Origin: Macrothele yani
Lineage: Eukaryota > Arthropoda > Arachnida > Araneae > Macrothelidae
NCBI GenBank assembly: GCA_039090855.1
Contig: CM076997.1
Coordinates: 169,538,709-169,602,708 of the forward strand
Length of the DNA: 64,000 bases
Direction: 5' to 3'
Position 1 is the first letter of the stretch. The number at the start of each line of letters is the position of its first letter. Below, piece by piece: positions 1 through 11,169 of the stretch. The position numbers were made by a program, and so were the translations under genes. The notes beneath the pieces are model-generated. The model was not told the origin of the DNA and searched no databases. It saw nothing but the letters and a program-made list of their open reading frames with translations.

Positions 1-792
1 AGCTTTTATGGTCCTCACGTTTCTCAAAAGACGGTTATTTTCTCAAAACACCTATTCATACTTATTGAGATGGGTTTCAGGAAGCCATACTGGAAAAATT
101 TCTTTTCTTAGTGGATAGAACAAATATTTTCAGTATATTTTGTTGTTTTGCCTGTGCACAATTTTCTCTTTAAGTTGCACAGGTGTAATTCCTTATTTGT
201 AACTTTACCTCTCCATCAAGATGGCGTATTAAAAATATTATCAGTTAAGGATGAGCATTATCGAGACTTTGAATGAATTTCCCAGCTTTAGCAACTTTCT
301 CGTTAGCTCGTAGAAATGCGCATTTGTCTTTTCTTGTGATACATCTGGCAATGGCTGTTGCATCACGAAAAACTCATTTTGTACCTCCCTGAACTTAGCG
401 CAATTAAGATTTTTCAAATGTTTTTGTATAAAATAATCTCACGAGATGGTAGTAACGAATAATGCAGTATCTCCTTTCTCAAGGCTGTCCGTTATTTTGG
501 AAACCTACGAATTGGATTTATTTTATATAAACTCCGTGCTTGCTAATAACCAGTTATTGGCGACTAAAATGCATATTCTGCTTTAATCTATTTTGGAAAA
601 CCATCAATAAGATCGAACATAAAATTTAGTATTTTAAATAGTGAATTTCCTATAAATTCATGAACAACATGTTCTAAGTTCTGTTGCATTTGATGGATTA
701 TTTTGCATTTAGCATTTCTTCGGATAGATTTTTCGAAAAGTGCTTGATTAAAGGGGAAGTAAGTATCTGGGTGTACCTTTAGATCGACTTAA
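1..792. other. Non-coding AT-rich DNA, no gene seen
   Basis: I see no exon with matching splice signals and no recognisable transposon here. It is probably intron or upstream DNA of the host gene whose first visible exon begins at 3850. It ends at the TA target site of the Tc1-like element that follows. Confidence 0.5.
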
Positions 793-794
793 TA

Positions 795-2337
795 CACTGC
801 TGGACAATTGCTAAGGACGGATCATAAACGGCTATATAGCGCATAAAAAAGTAAGTGTGCTTGGATGCCAAGTGAAATAAAATAATGTCAGAATGCCAGG
901 ACATTACAAGAAAGACAATTTATTGTGCTCTGAAATCCAGAAGGCTTTGGAACGTGTTCAAGGGACAAACAGGCCATTTTGTGCAGAATACGTAAACGTG
1001 AAAAAAATGCAATTACCGTCCGCAGGCGTTCCGGCGTAAGATGTCAATACGGGATATGGCCACCATGAAGAGCGATGCAAGATTACATACGTCGTGTCAT
1101 GCTTTGCACAACATTATCAAGCAGCTGTTGGGGTAATTTATCCCATTCCTCTGTCAGTGCACGGATGAGGGTGTCCTTGTTTATTGGAGGGCATTGGCGA
1201 CCAGCAAGACTCTTCCTCAAAGCATCCCACACATTTTCAATGGGATTCAGATCTGGAGAACGTGCTGGCCATACGAGGCGTTGAATATCCTCGCTCTCTC
1301 AAGACACTCCTGGACAGCGACTGTTCGATGACATGTTGCGTTGTCGTCCATGAAAATTAATCTATCACCGACAGCACTACGGAACATGCGAACATGAGGT
1401 AGCAGAACATCATTAATGTATCGTTGGCCAGTCATAGTCCCAGTTGGAAGTACATAGAGGGACGTACGGCCATTGATCATGATGCCAGCCCATACCATGA
1501 TATTACATGTCGGATATCGGTCCCTTTCCTGTATGTTTGCTGGACAATATGCAGTACCACTATCACGCCAGGTCAGTTGTCGTCGACAATCAGACGATAG
1601 ACTGTATCTATTCTCATCTGAGAAGAGGACAGCAGACCAGTCGTTATCAGTCCAATTGCGATGTTGATGGCACCATTGCAAACGGGCGGTACGGTGACGT
1701 CTGGACAATGGGATGCACACAACAGGACGGCGGGCGTATAGTCCTCCTTCATGCAAACGTCTGGAGACAGTTTTTCGGGAGATCCGCTTGCCAGTAGCAG
1801 CCATAAACTGATTTGCTACCTCACTAGCTGTGCTGCGCCGGTGTCTTTTTGTTGATAGCACTATGTACCGATCTTCTGCAGGTGTTTTACTGCGAACACG
1901 ACCTCCCCAGTGACGTTTGCTACACTCTCCATTTGTTTGAAATGATTTCCAAAGCCTTGAAGCAACACTGTGGCTGTCGTCGAACTCCCTGGCAACATCC
2001 GTTATTTTTCGCCCTTCTTCAATCTTGCCAATAATACGACCACGCGTAAAATCATCTAGGTGATGTCGGGAAGACATACTGAAAATTGCAAGTTCGTCAA
2101 TTGATTCTTTCCCTTTCAACTTTGCGTTTGAACAACAACGGTCAATACGCGTCAAATCCTTTATATCTCTTATCAGCGCTATGACGTCACGAACAAGTTC
2201 GGCAATCTAAAATTTGCATACGAACAACACGTCTTACTGTATCCCGCACTTATGCTAATTTCCAGATTTCCCTGCCTTCCATTTTATGGTTGCTATCGTT
2301 GCTATAGTCATCCGTCCTTAGCAATTGTCCGGCAGTG
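795..2337 (-). mobile_element. Tc1-like transposon, family A, copy 1
   Basis: A complete 1,543-bp element. The left end reads CACTGCTGGACAATTGCTAA and the right end is its inverted copy with one mismatch over 27 bp. TA dinucleotides sit at 793-794 and 2338-2339, the target duplication expected for Tc1/mariner. The transposase lies on the minus strand. The same family recurs at 24160-25698 and 47006-48554 in the opposite orientation. Confidence 0.95.
1044..2077 (-). pseudogene. Tc1-like DD34E transposase, family A copy 1 (one frameshift)
   Basis: This would be the cut-and-paste transposase of the surrounding element, binding its inverted ends and cutting DNA in the nucleus. I take the start at MSSRHHLDD because this point begins the conserved paired-type helix-turn-helix in all three copies; an upstream in-frame methionine would extend it to 2155. 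The catalytic aspartates are visible in LFSDENRYS and FMDDNATCHR. Compared with the two sister copies, two extra bases sit near position 1300 in an AG run (CTTGAGAGAG against CTTGAGAG). They shift the frame just before the final glutamate, so translation ends early. Without them the frame runs about 344 codons to a stop at 1044-1046, the family length. A very lightly damaged, probably young copy. Confidence 0.9.
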
Positions 2338-2516
2338 TATATCACAGCTATTCATTTACATATTTTTAAAAGATTCCCGTTGAAAAAGTTATTGCTTGTC
2401 ATGGAAAAAGTAAGATAATACAATTAGGAATTTCAATTATTACATGGCTTAAATTAGAGTGAGCGTAATCACTACGCGACATTTAAATAATCCTAAAATA
2501 TCATAAGCTGCTTGTA

Positions 2517-3697
2517 CACTCAATTGACAAAACATTAGAGATTTGAGTGATAGGCAGTTGACATGGGCATGGGCCACGCAGAGTGGGACTGATCTAAACC
2601 GAACGTAGGCGATAAATAGGTGGATACATGGATAAACGTCGTGATATGAGCAACTTTGATCGTAGACGCATTGTCGGCATGAGATAGATGGGCCATTCTA
2701 TAGCCCAAGTGGTAAGAACCCTGTCGTTTCCGAGGCAATGGAATCAAGGCTGTACCACGAGTATACTTTCGACAGACGTACCAGCGCCCAGAGAGCATGC
2801 AATGGCTGACCACGTGCCATTGATGACCTGTGTCGACGTATATTATAGAGGCCCGTACAGACCGACCATTTGACAACGACGGCGCAAATGACTTTCAGCT
2901 TAAATGCCGGAGGCCCAACCGGCTTCAGAAAACGAACGGTAAGGGACACACTGTAAACCCTGAGCTACGGGACCCAACGCCATACTCGTGTGCCACATGT
3001 CATCGAAATAACGCCTCATCTGGTGCTCGTCATCAGAAACCATGCCTCACCTAGTGTCGGAAACTTCAGAACTGGACTCTGAAGAGTGGCTCCGCGTCGT
3101 CTGGTCAGATGAATCTCGTTTTGAGTTGTACCGAGCTGACGTGAGGGTGCTGGTGTGGCATCGACAGCATGAGGCCAAGGTTCCGTCGTGCCAGGTTGGC
3201 TCTGTTCAAAGGGGTGGTGGAAGGTTTGGGGAGCCGTCTCACGGGGCACATTAGATCCTTTTGTGTGTCTGGAGAGGTTCGTAACCGCTGAGTGCTGCCA
3301 ACATCTTGCTGGCTGATCACCTACACGTTTTCATGGCCTTCGCGCATACTGCGGCCGATGGTCTGTTTCAGGAGGACAATGTGCCGCCTCCCCGGGCCGC
3401 AACCGCCCAGGTATGGCTCTCGGAACACTCATCTGAGTTTGGAACCATCCAGTGGCCTCCACGGTTCCTGGAAGCTCTCTGGAATACCATGGAGCGAAAC
3501 ATGAAATTCATGGATCTTGGACCGACGTCTTCAGTGGGGTTGTGGACAATGCTGAAAAAGGCATGGCTGGTATTATCACCGGAAACCCTCCGGCATCTGG
3601 GGGAGTCGACGGCTCTGTGTATACAAGCTGTTATTCGCGCTAGAGGAGTACCAACACGCTATTAGGTAGGCATCTCTAATATTTTGCCCATTGAGTA
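2517..3697 (+). mobile_element. Tc1-like transposon, family C (degenerate)
   Basis: Ends are imperfect inverted repeats: CACTCAATTGACAAAACATT at the left and, read inversely, TACTCAATGGGCAAAATATT at the right. TA lies outside each (2515-2516 and 3698-3699). Length 1,181 bp. It sits immediately 5' of the first visible host exon, 153 bp away. Confidence 0.8.
2628..3665 (+). pseudogene. Tc1-like transposase, family C, heavily decayed
   Basis: The start MDKRRDMSNFDRR matches the N-terminal pattern of the family B transposases. The catalytic core is recognisable as VVWSDESRFELY (first Asp, about 3100) and FQEDNVPPP (second Asp, about 3370, with the usual following histidine lost). Frames change several times and a TAG interrupts the helix-turn-helix (GMR-stop-MGHSIAQVV). 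It cannot encode an active protein. Confidence 0.8.
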
Positions 3698-3849
3698 TAT
3701 GTCCTTCCTGACTGAAAGTCATAACCACACTTAGTAGCAGAGGGTAATAATAAAACGTGAACAGATGTTACATCATGTACAGTTCTGCATTATCAGGTCT
3801 TTATATCTTTACCCTTCTAGTACATCCATGGTTATTTTAATTCCTTTAG

Positions 3850-4013
3850 GCGCAACCTTCTCGATCCAGATCATGAAAGGGGAAATGACATGCAAAGTTT
3901 CATCTCTGAATAATTATAAAATGGAAGCACAACATTTGATCAATCCAAATGGAGCAATGGATATTTACAGTTTCTTTGGAACAAATGCAACCAAATACAG
4001 ATACATAGGGAAG
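3850..4013 (+). CDS. Host gene, first visible exon (LolA-like domain part)
   Basis: The acceptor TTATTTTAATTCCTTTAG precedes 3850 and the donor GTAAGT follows 4013. The exon enters in phase 1 (two bases complete a codon) and leaves in phase 0. It reads from GATFSIQIMKGEMTCKV to FFGTNATKYRYIGK, with a sequon NAT and one cysteine. The phase-1 entry means at least one more coding exon lies to the left; I could not find it in 1-3849. The end YRYIGK joining IPC in the next exon is the strongest hint of the LolA-like family. Confidence 0.8.
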
Positions 4014-4641
4014 GTAAGTTTTGTGATAATGTTTTATGGAATGAATAGTGTTTTTAATAAAAGTTTGGAGATTTTGAAATTTGCCTTTAACGGCAAATCA
4101 GATGAAAACATTTCTGAAAATATGGTAATGTTTCCACATCCTGAAAACAAGCTGCAACATTTAAACTTTTGCAGGTGGTAGAATTAGAACAAACGTCTTC
4201 CTGCTCCGTAGCGGCTATTTTCACAACTGAACTACGTCGACAAGGCTTATCGCAGGAATTTTGCTTATTTGACTCATAGGTCACAACAGTAGTATCTCAT
4301 CTGCGTCATATTACGTAGTACGTTAAAAAGCTTGATGTCCGTAAAGGTAACGTTTAAAATTCCCATTGAACCCCGCCCCCCCCCCCCCAAGACGAAGTAC
4401 ATCCTTAACTTGTACTCATCCACCTTTGATTTCCTCCTCTTTAAATGCAAAACTGAAAATGTGTGTTTATGAACGTTAAGAACGTCTTCGTGTTGAGGAA
4501 TCATGGACAATTTAACCGAAAACTGAAAAAAGTATCTGTATAAAAGATCGGCAGCATATATTTCACATAAAATTATTCCAGGTTTGCTGGTTAAAGGTTC
4601 ACATGCTTCACCCACTGATCACCCAGGAAGTTCTGAAATGT

Positions 4642-5085
4642 AACAAGTCAGTAAAATCATACAATGCATTGATTATGAAACGCTTTCCAACATAACCAGA
4701 AATCATTACTCAAGTTATGAGGATAATGGCTGTGGAATAAGTCTCGTTCCTGTGCCTTGACCTTTGACCCCATTTCGATGATATTCAAATTCAACAGAAC
4801 CAGTTCAGTATACCTCCGGAACAACATACGGAAGTTCTGTCGCAATCAAAGCCTTTTTACATAAGTTATGACGCATAAGGGCAATGGAATGGATCCCGTT
4901 CCTATGCTTTGAACTTTGACCCCATTTCGTCCATTTTCAATAGGGTTGTCCCCAGGTTGTCCCCTACCACATACTAACATTCCATAGAAATCGAACCATT
5001 TTTATGCGAGTTATCATGCGGACAGACAGAGAGACGGACAAAGCTGGAGCATATACGCTTCTTCAACCTACGGTTGGAAAGCGTA
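4642..5085. repeat. Modular repeat with 12-bp inverted ends, copy 1
   Basis: The core begins ACGCTTTCCAAC (4680) and ends GTTGGAAAGCGT (5084), an exact 12-bp inverted pair. Inside are a TTTGACCCCATTTCG module, present twice, and a GACAGACAGAGAGACGGACAAAG stretch. The flank ACAAGT(C/T)AGTAAAATCAT occurs before the core at 4642 and again at 5086 and 5270. Likely a non-autonomous transposon of unknown class. Confidence 0.65.
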
Positions 5086-5268
5086 AACAAGTTAGTAAAA
5101 TCATGGAAAACCCCAAAAACTACATAAGAAAAATTCACAAATGAAATTAGACACCATGTTTGGACAATAAGGGAATTTCTTTGTGGTTCTTTTAATCATT
5201 TTGGTTCCTTGTGTCACATCTGCCACAAAACTATAGAGATCACACACACTCAATTCGTCATCAAGAAT

Positions 5269-5853
5269 AAAACAAGTTAGTAAAATCATGCAATGCATTA
5301 ATTATGATACGCTTTCCAACATACCAGAAATCATTACTCAAGTTATGAGGATAATGGCTGTAAAATAAATCTCGCTCCTATGACCTGACGTTTGACCCCA
5401 TCTCGATGATATTCAATAGAACCTGTAAAGTATACTTTCCGGAACAACATGATAAAGTTTTGTCTCAATCGAAACGTTTTTACCTACGTTATAACGCCTA
5501 AGGGTGGTGGAATGGATCCCGCTCCTATGTCCTTATCTTTAACCCCATTTCGTCCATTTTAAATAGGATTCGTTCCAAGGTGGTCCCTTACCACATACTA
5601 AAATTTCATCGAAATCGAACCATTTTTACGCAAATTATGACCCATAAGGGCAATTGAATGAATCTCGTTCGTATATTCTGACCTCTGACCACATTTCGTT
5701 CATTTTCAGTAGGGTTCGTCCCCAGGTGGTCCCTTACTACATACCAAAATTTCATCGAAATCGAACCATTTTTATGCGAGTTATGGTGTGGACAGATGGA
5801 CGGACAAAGCTGGAGCATATACGCTTCTTCAACCTACGGTTGGAAAGCGTAAA
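5269..5853. repeat. Modular repeat with 12-bp inverted ends, copy 2
   Basis: Same family as 4642-5085, again with ACGCTTTCCAAC (5309) and GTTGGAAAGCGT (5850). It carries one extra internal module of roughly 135 bp (the block ending CGAAATCGAACCATTTTTA appears twice here and once in copy 1). So the copies differ by module number. Confidence 0.65.
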
Positions 5854-5944
5854 AAAACGAAATATTATGTCATTCAATATATTTGCACATTGAGCTAATA
5901 AGGGGTTTTTACATTTTTCTTAATTTCATTTGGTAACTTTACGG

Positions 5945-6125
5945 ACGCATTTTACGAGAGGTAATGACCACATTGAGCATTTAGGACTATAAGCAGTTGC
6001 CCGTCACTACTTTGGACCACTGGTCCCAAGGATGGGAGGAGCCAGCGTCGTGAACTCACCACCCATGCCTCATTCAGGATTGGTACGCGGTCACAGTTTA
6101 GATAACTAGCAAGAAACCTAAGCCT
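5945..6125 (-). repeat. tRNA-derived SINE, old copy
   Basis: Aligns by eye with the intact copies at 17123 and 45073: ACTATAAGCAGTTGCCCGTC, then CCACTGGTCCCAAGG, then CATGCCTCATTCAGGATTGG where the B box should be. The B box is damaged and the tRNA head is lost, so this is an old insertion. Confidence 0.6.
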
Positions 6126-6129
6126 TTTA

Positions 6130-8630
6130 ACACTTGTATACCGGGGCGAAAACACAAGTTGTAGGTCATGGAAATGTTGAAATGACATAAGTATAGTTCA
6201 GGAGAAACGTAGATACAGGCGGAGGCACTGTTGTAGTCGACATTCCGCCACCGGTAGTGGTGACACGATAAATTGAGAAATAAGAGCAATGTGCCACGGC
6301 AGGTGGTGAGTTGTCATAATTGTAAATTAAGAGTGCGACAGGCGGCTACTTAACGTTCGCGACGGCATGAATAAGTCCAAGCAAGCGTAATTCACCATGA
6401 TCCAGTTTCTAACCAAGAAAGGCTCTAAGCTGGCGAATATTTTTAGCGCATGCATGTAGTGTATGGCGGTACCTGCCTAGAACGCTGTGCGATGCTTAAA
6501 TGGTGGAAATAAATTTGGAAAAGACATCAAAAGATTACGTATTTGCACGATGTGGACAATGTCACTGCGCATCTTCAGGAAAGCATTGCAGTGGTGACAG
6601 TGCGGTGAGGGAAAATCGCAGAGTTACTTTCCTACAAGTAACTCAAGACTTATATATCAGAATGGGATCTCTTAGGGGTATCACCCACAATAACTTAAGT
6701 ATCTAAACATGTGTGCACAGTGGGGCAGCCGTAAGCAGAAAAGAACGCGTATTATAAGAGTGTACGGTTGAAACACCTCACACGCTACCAGTTTGCGCGA
6801 ATCAAGTTCCTTTTGCGAGTTATCGCCGGCGACGAACTCGGGACAGAAACGTGATTGAGGAGTGAAGAAAGCCCCAGCCACCGAAGAAAGCCCGTGTCTC
6901 CGATCGTGTAGGAAAGGTCATTCTCACCTTTCTATATGATCCTAAAGGTCCGTTTCTCACTGACTGGACCAGTACGTCTCACCGTTAACGGCTACACTAT
7001 GTATCACATGGTGTAGCCGTTAACTGTGATAGGTACTGCGATACTCTGTACAGATCGTCACGCCATTAAAAAAGGTGTACAGGCATGCTGAGAGGTGATA
7101 GCCTGTATTGTTGCATGCCACTTTGCATAGATGCATGAATTTGTAAATATATTTTGCTTTTCAGTTCTGCTTAAGTACAACTGTGCTCAAGAAATAATAT
7201 ATAATTCAGAGATGTATGAAAATCTAACAAAATGTTTCCCTGATCATTATCTACTTCAAAACAAGTTTAATTACTATAAGAGGTTAAAACTGCTGCTTGT
7301 CTGCGAGTCTTCTGTGCTGTCTATTTAGATGTTCAGAAGTTCAGTTCTGAAGATGTAACGGGAGAATGTTGAAGACGTTGCTCTAACTACAAGTCGCGAT
7401 GTAAAATAAAAAAACGAGCGAGGAAGTTCTTTTGTCATTAAAATCCATCGACAAATTGGAATGAATTCTGCAAAAGCTGCCGTGGGTATGAACGTATCCT
7501 TTGCACGAGTGTAAGTGCTTTCGTTGGTAACAACTTCGTAATGTTGCTATACATCGCCAAACTTTGTCACACAAAGCTGGAGATGACACTCACTTCGAGG
7601 AAAGTCCATCTCTCCCAGCCGCCAGAGTTAAAGCCCTTTTTGTAATGTACCGTGTTTTACTATGTTTCAATGTAACGGTTTCTGATAGATTTGAAGAAAA
7701 CTGGCTGCCACATCCTGTGTTATTATAAAGAAGAAATCTTCAGGAGCTAGGATAATGTATGATAGAGGCATTTTTGCGTTGCTAAGTGAGACTAGATCAA
7801 TTACCGTTGTGTTTCGAAGTATCCAAAACGCACACGCATTGCGATTGATTGTCGTTGTCTGTTTTGACGCTCCGAATGACTGTGCATTGTCAATGAACAA
7901 TCATTCGGAACATAAGTTAGAACATGATAAAAGAATTGGCTGATTTTAGCAAACTTTTGGGATATTAAGAGCGTTTATAGAAATAAAAGATTAAGTTTCT
8001 AGAGAATTTTTTTATCATTAAATCGTTGTTTGTGAAGAAATTTACAAATGAGTTAATCTTTTCAAACATTGAAAATTGTCGTTATAATTACTTGAAATTT
8101 TTCTCGTAATTTATCGAACTTGAATAATTGCCGAAGACAAATGAGTCCAAATCGCCAACTCACGGATATCAAAGAGTGAAAAACAGTCGGATTTCTATGG
8201 TGCGGAATGGCACTTTCGAATGTTGCCATAACAAGATGGAGTAGTTCTTTGATGTCATACTTGTTTGAAAACCAGCTACAAGACTTCCTAATGTAGCTAT
8301 GAGAGGAGCGACCTACGAGCTGCACGAATGGCTTGATCGAACAAGGCAGTCACTTCTGCCTTGATGAGAAGCGTTGTTGTTTCGGGCGAAGTGAACATTA
8401 GCAGAGTTACCAGTCGTTTCGTATAGGTGACTCTGACATCTTCAGTCCCATACAATTGTTTTCTCTCTCATTGCTACTCAGCAATTATAACTTTATCAGG
8501 GGTCCCGTGCACGAATTTATCGGAAGTAGGAGCGGTTGGAGGTTAACATTTTTAATCGGTGAGAACTGTTTCTACCATTGTGTGAGCAATAAACAAATGA
8601 AGATGGGGCCTAGAAGTAAGAGAAGAAGAG
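6130..8630. other. Intron without recognisable genes
   Basis: Apart from the palindrome at 6984 nothing stands out. The short open frames here lack family features and differ in composition from the host exons. Confidence 0.4.
6984..7024. repeat. 41-bp palindrome (hairpin)
   Basis: Arms GTTAACGGCTACACTATG and CATGGTGTAGCCGTTAAC pair over 18 bp with one mismatch around a 5-bp loop. Could be the end-to-end remnant of a tiny inverted-repeat element. No evidence of transcription. Confidence 0.7.
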
Positions 8631-8632
8631 TG

Positions 8633-8640
<8 letters not shown>

Positions 8641-8669
<29 letters not shown>
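8641..8669. repeat. (AG)n microsatellite
   Basis: About 14 uninterrupted AG dinucleotides. Confidence 0.95.
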
Positions 8670-8671
<2 letters not shown>

Positions 8672-8953
8672 CACAAGGAAGGTGCGTACATCGCAGAAAC
8701 TTGGTGTAACGATTCGAGAAGTTAGATATAACGAGGAACAAATTTCGTTTTTGTGGAATGCAATATGACAACTCATTTTTACATTCAAAAATGTTGTAAA
8801 TCAAGAGGTGAGGAAATGACACTACATCAGAATGTTTTTGAATTCGCCAGTATCTTGATATCTTTGGCAACATAATTTTTTTAATCTAGATTTTCATCCC
8901 TACTAATGAGTAAGGCGAAGTAACGATAAAGATGAATGTGAAATACAATTTGC

Positions 8954-9076
8954 AGACAAAATTCGTGAAGGATCTTTCCTCTGAAAGACAAATTCATGAA
9001 GAAACTTTTCCCGAAAGACAAATTTGTGAAAAAATTTCCTCTGAAAGACAAATTCGTAAATAATCTTTCCTCTCGC
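8954..9076. repeat. Four-unit minisatellite, about 31-bp period
   Basis: Four diverged tandem copies of AGACAAATTCGTGAA followed by a CTTTCCTCTGAA-like half. Open frames that cross it on the minus strand reflect the repeat period and are not a gene. Confidence 0.8.
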
Positions 9077-9204
9077 CGAAACCTCTTCATTTGCATATTC
9101 ATTCATGCTACTTTGATTAAACACGGACCCACCGCAACATACAGTATAAATTTGTAATATGACCAGGGATCAGATTTCTTTAGTAACATCTATAATAGTT
9201 TTTC

Positions 9205-9425
9205 CATTTCTGGGGGGAGAGGTGTAACTACCACCAATAGCAACTCTTATCGTTATAAGTAGCCGCCCGTCCCTGTTTTGCGGCTAATATCTCTACGGAA
9301 CGGACAGGGTCAGGCCATCAGGTAAGAGCACCACCCATGCCTCATCCGGGACTTATACCAAGGCCCATATCGGGCGACTGATCCAAAACTAGAGCCCCAG
9401 ACTACTCTGGCACATGGACGGATGG
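9205..9425 (-). repeat. tRNA-derived SINE, strongly diverged
   Basis: Shares TATAAGTAGCCGCCCGTCCC, CACCCATGCCTCATCCGGGA and a degenerate CAGACTACTCTGGCAC tRNA head with the intact copies. The middle is rearranged. Confidence 0.5.
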
Positions 9426-9542
9426 TTTCGTTTGAATTATGTAGATTATAGTCAGAAATCTCGCTATAACGGGAAAGCTTGAAGATAATTGTTTTTTAAC
9501 TTGAGAAAGTAACGTGAATTCACAGTGTATACTTTGGTGAAA

Positions 9543-9666
9543 CTTCCAAATACGTGGAGACAATGTAAATAGACAAAGTCATCGCTCTTTCCACGTTTTT
9601 ATTTAATGGAAAACGTGGAAAGAGCGATGACTTTGTCTATTTACATTGTCTTCACGTATTTAGAAG
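9543..9666. repeat. Near-perfect 124-bp foldback
   Basis: Two 56-bp arms (9543-9598 and 9611-9666) are inverted copies with only two mismatches, around a 12-bp loop. A weaker third copy of part of the arm (ATGGAAAGAGCAATGGCTGT) lies at about 9940. The transcript would fold into a long hairpin. Likely the remains of a young MITE. Confidence 0.85.
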
Positions 9667-9827
9667 ATTTTCACCATTTCTCTCGCCGTTTGGATTTATT
9701 AGCTATAATTAAATAGCTTGTGCCGTTAAGCCCCACCAGATGGAGACGTCTCATTTGCTGAGCCCATCCCCAAGAATTTGAGAAATCAGATGCTAACAGA
9801 TAAACACACATAGCGCCGTGGATTGTT

Positions 9828-9897
9828 GGCACCGTAGCGTAAGGCGATTGCACTCGGCTAATTATCGTGAGATTTGGGTTCGATTCCAACGGTGCCG
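9828..9897 (+). repeat. tRNA-like sequence (SINE head or tRNA pseudogene)
   Basis: Acceptor-stem halves GGCACCG and CGGTGCC pair perfectly over 7 bp; an A-box-like CCGTAGCGTAAGGCG and a B box GGGTTCGATTCC lie between them at tRNA spacing. The T stem TTGG/CCAA is intact. The anticodon stem pairs poorly (CTC/GAG only), so I do not call a functional tRNA. It is probably the head of a second SINE family. Confidence 0.5.
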
Positions 9898-10140
9898 AAA
9901 TACAATTTTTCAGTTGCTGTGTGTTATTAAAGAAACACATGGAAAGAGCAATGGCTGTCTATTTAGTGTACACTTTTGTTATTATTTTTTGTCAGGAAGT
10001 TGCGACAATTTGCATATGTCGGAAGTAAAATGTTAACTACTGTCAAGAGTTTGAAAGCAACGCTAAAAGTTTTTTTATTTTACTTTTCCTTGATTTTATT
10101 TTATTTTACTTTTACTTAATTGCTAATATTTGACTTTCAG

Positions 10141-10260
10141 ACTACTAAAAGAAATATACCGTGTCACATGTTTCAAGGCAAAAGGACAGACTGGCCAGAT
10201 ACTGTTTCTAAATCAGTTTCCTTATGGGAGTGGTGCGTGGCTACGAATCTCACAGAAAGT
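10141..10260 (+). CDS. Host gene, exon 2 of those visible
   Basis: Acceptor TATTTGACTTTCAG and donor GTAAGT bound exactly 40 codons, phase 0 on both sides. It reads TTKRNIPCHMFQGKR ... LWEWCVATNLTES, contributing two cysteines and a sequon NLT. The intron before it is 6,127 bp and carries modular repeats, SINEs and a foldback. Confidence 0.85.
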
Positions 10261-10974
10261 GTAAGTCAATTTTGCATCTTTTTTGTTGATTTTCATATTT
10301 GTATATTTACGACTGACACTTTTATATTCGATTATGCTTCTTATGTAATGAATCAGAATCAAAAACAAGGTAACTTCCAAATTTAATAATGTGGTCAATA
10401 AAACTTTTATCAAAAATTTCTAAAACATCAAGGAATAATCGCCACTTCGTTTCACAGATTGAGGCTCGCGCTCTTCTAAAGCGCTATACAGTATAGTATT
10501 TTTCATTCGTTTTACATTGAGTACACTGTACAGCAGTTTAGCATCATGTTATTAAGCGATTGTTCTCCTCAGTTTGTCTAGAAATGCTGCAAACTTGAGC
10601 TTAGAACTCACCACACACCACGTCTAAACTGAAGTAAACTTTTCGCATCGAAATGCGTCGACAGCGTTGGAAGTAATATAAAGGGTATTGTAATTACTAG
10701 AGCTCTCTTTTTAACTTAACTGATAAAATTATAGATTGTTTATTTAGTCAACAACCTGATCCTAGCAACAACTTTTTGCATAATTTCCTATGGGGAGACA
10801 AGGGAAACTCGCGTCAGCCCGGAGAACTACAAAGCGAAGAGTACTTTTCGATCCCTGCTTAATGTGGGCGGTAATGCGGCACTTGAAGATTTCAACATAA
10901 AAGAGAATTTTAAAAAGCGTCCTTTAATTCACCAGAACGAAGAATAGTCTGGCAAGATATTTTTCTATTTGGGG
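10261..10974. other. Intron, nothing recognised
   Basis: No transposon ends, repeats or exon-like segments were found here. Confidence 0.4.
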
Positions 10975-11165
10975 GTTTCAACGACCACAGTGCACTTTTA
11001 AATGTGCTATAAGCAGAAACCGGTCCCAAATTTGAGACCACTGGTTCTGGGGAAGGGAAACAGCCAGTGTCGTGAGAGACAAATACACCATCTGTGCCTC
11101 AACCGGGATTCGAACCAGAATCTATCTCAGAGTAATGATTAGAATGCAGCTCTTTGTGGCACCTG
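10975..11165 (-). repeat. tRNA-derived SINE, moderately old
   Basis: Runs from TTTCAACGACCACAGTGCAC through GGGATTCGAACCAG (B box, inverse) to GTGGCACCTGGGTGGC. Same order of blocks as the intact copies, with a degraded A-box end and no clear target duplication. Confidence 0.65.
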
Positions 11166-11169
11166 GGTG

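Noticed and set aside
1..3849. An upstream exon of the host gene
   Set aside because: The phase-1 acceptor at 3850 requires a previous exon, but I found no segment ending in phase 1 at a good donor with host-like composition; it is probably outside the window.
4165..4265. Possible tRNA-like A box on the minus strand (GTAGTTCAGTTG)
   Set aside because: No B box at the right spacing and no closing acceptor stem.
9828..9897. Functional tRNA gene
   Set aside because: Anticodon stem pairs over only three bases and the D arm is poor, despite a good acceptor stem.
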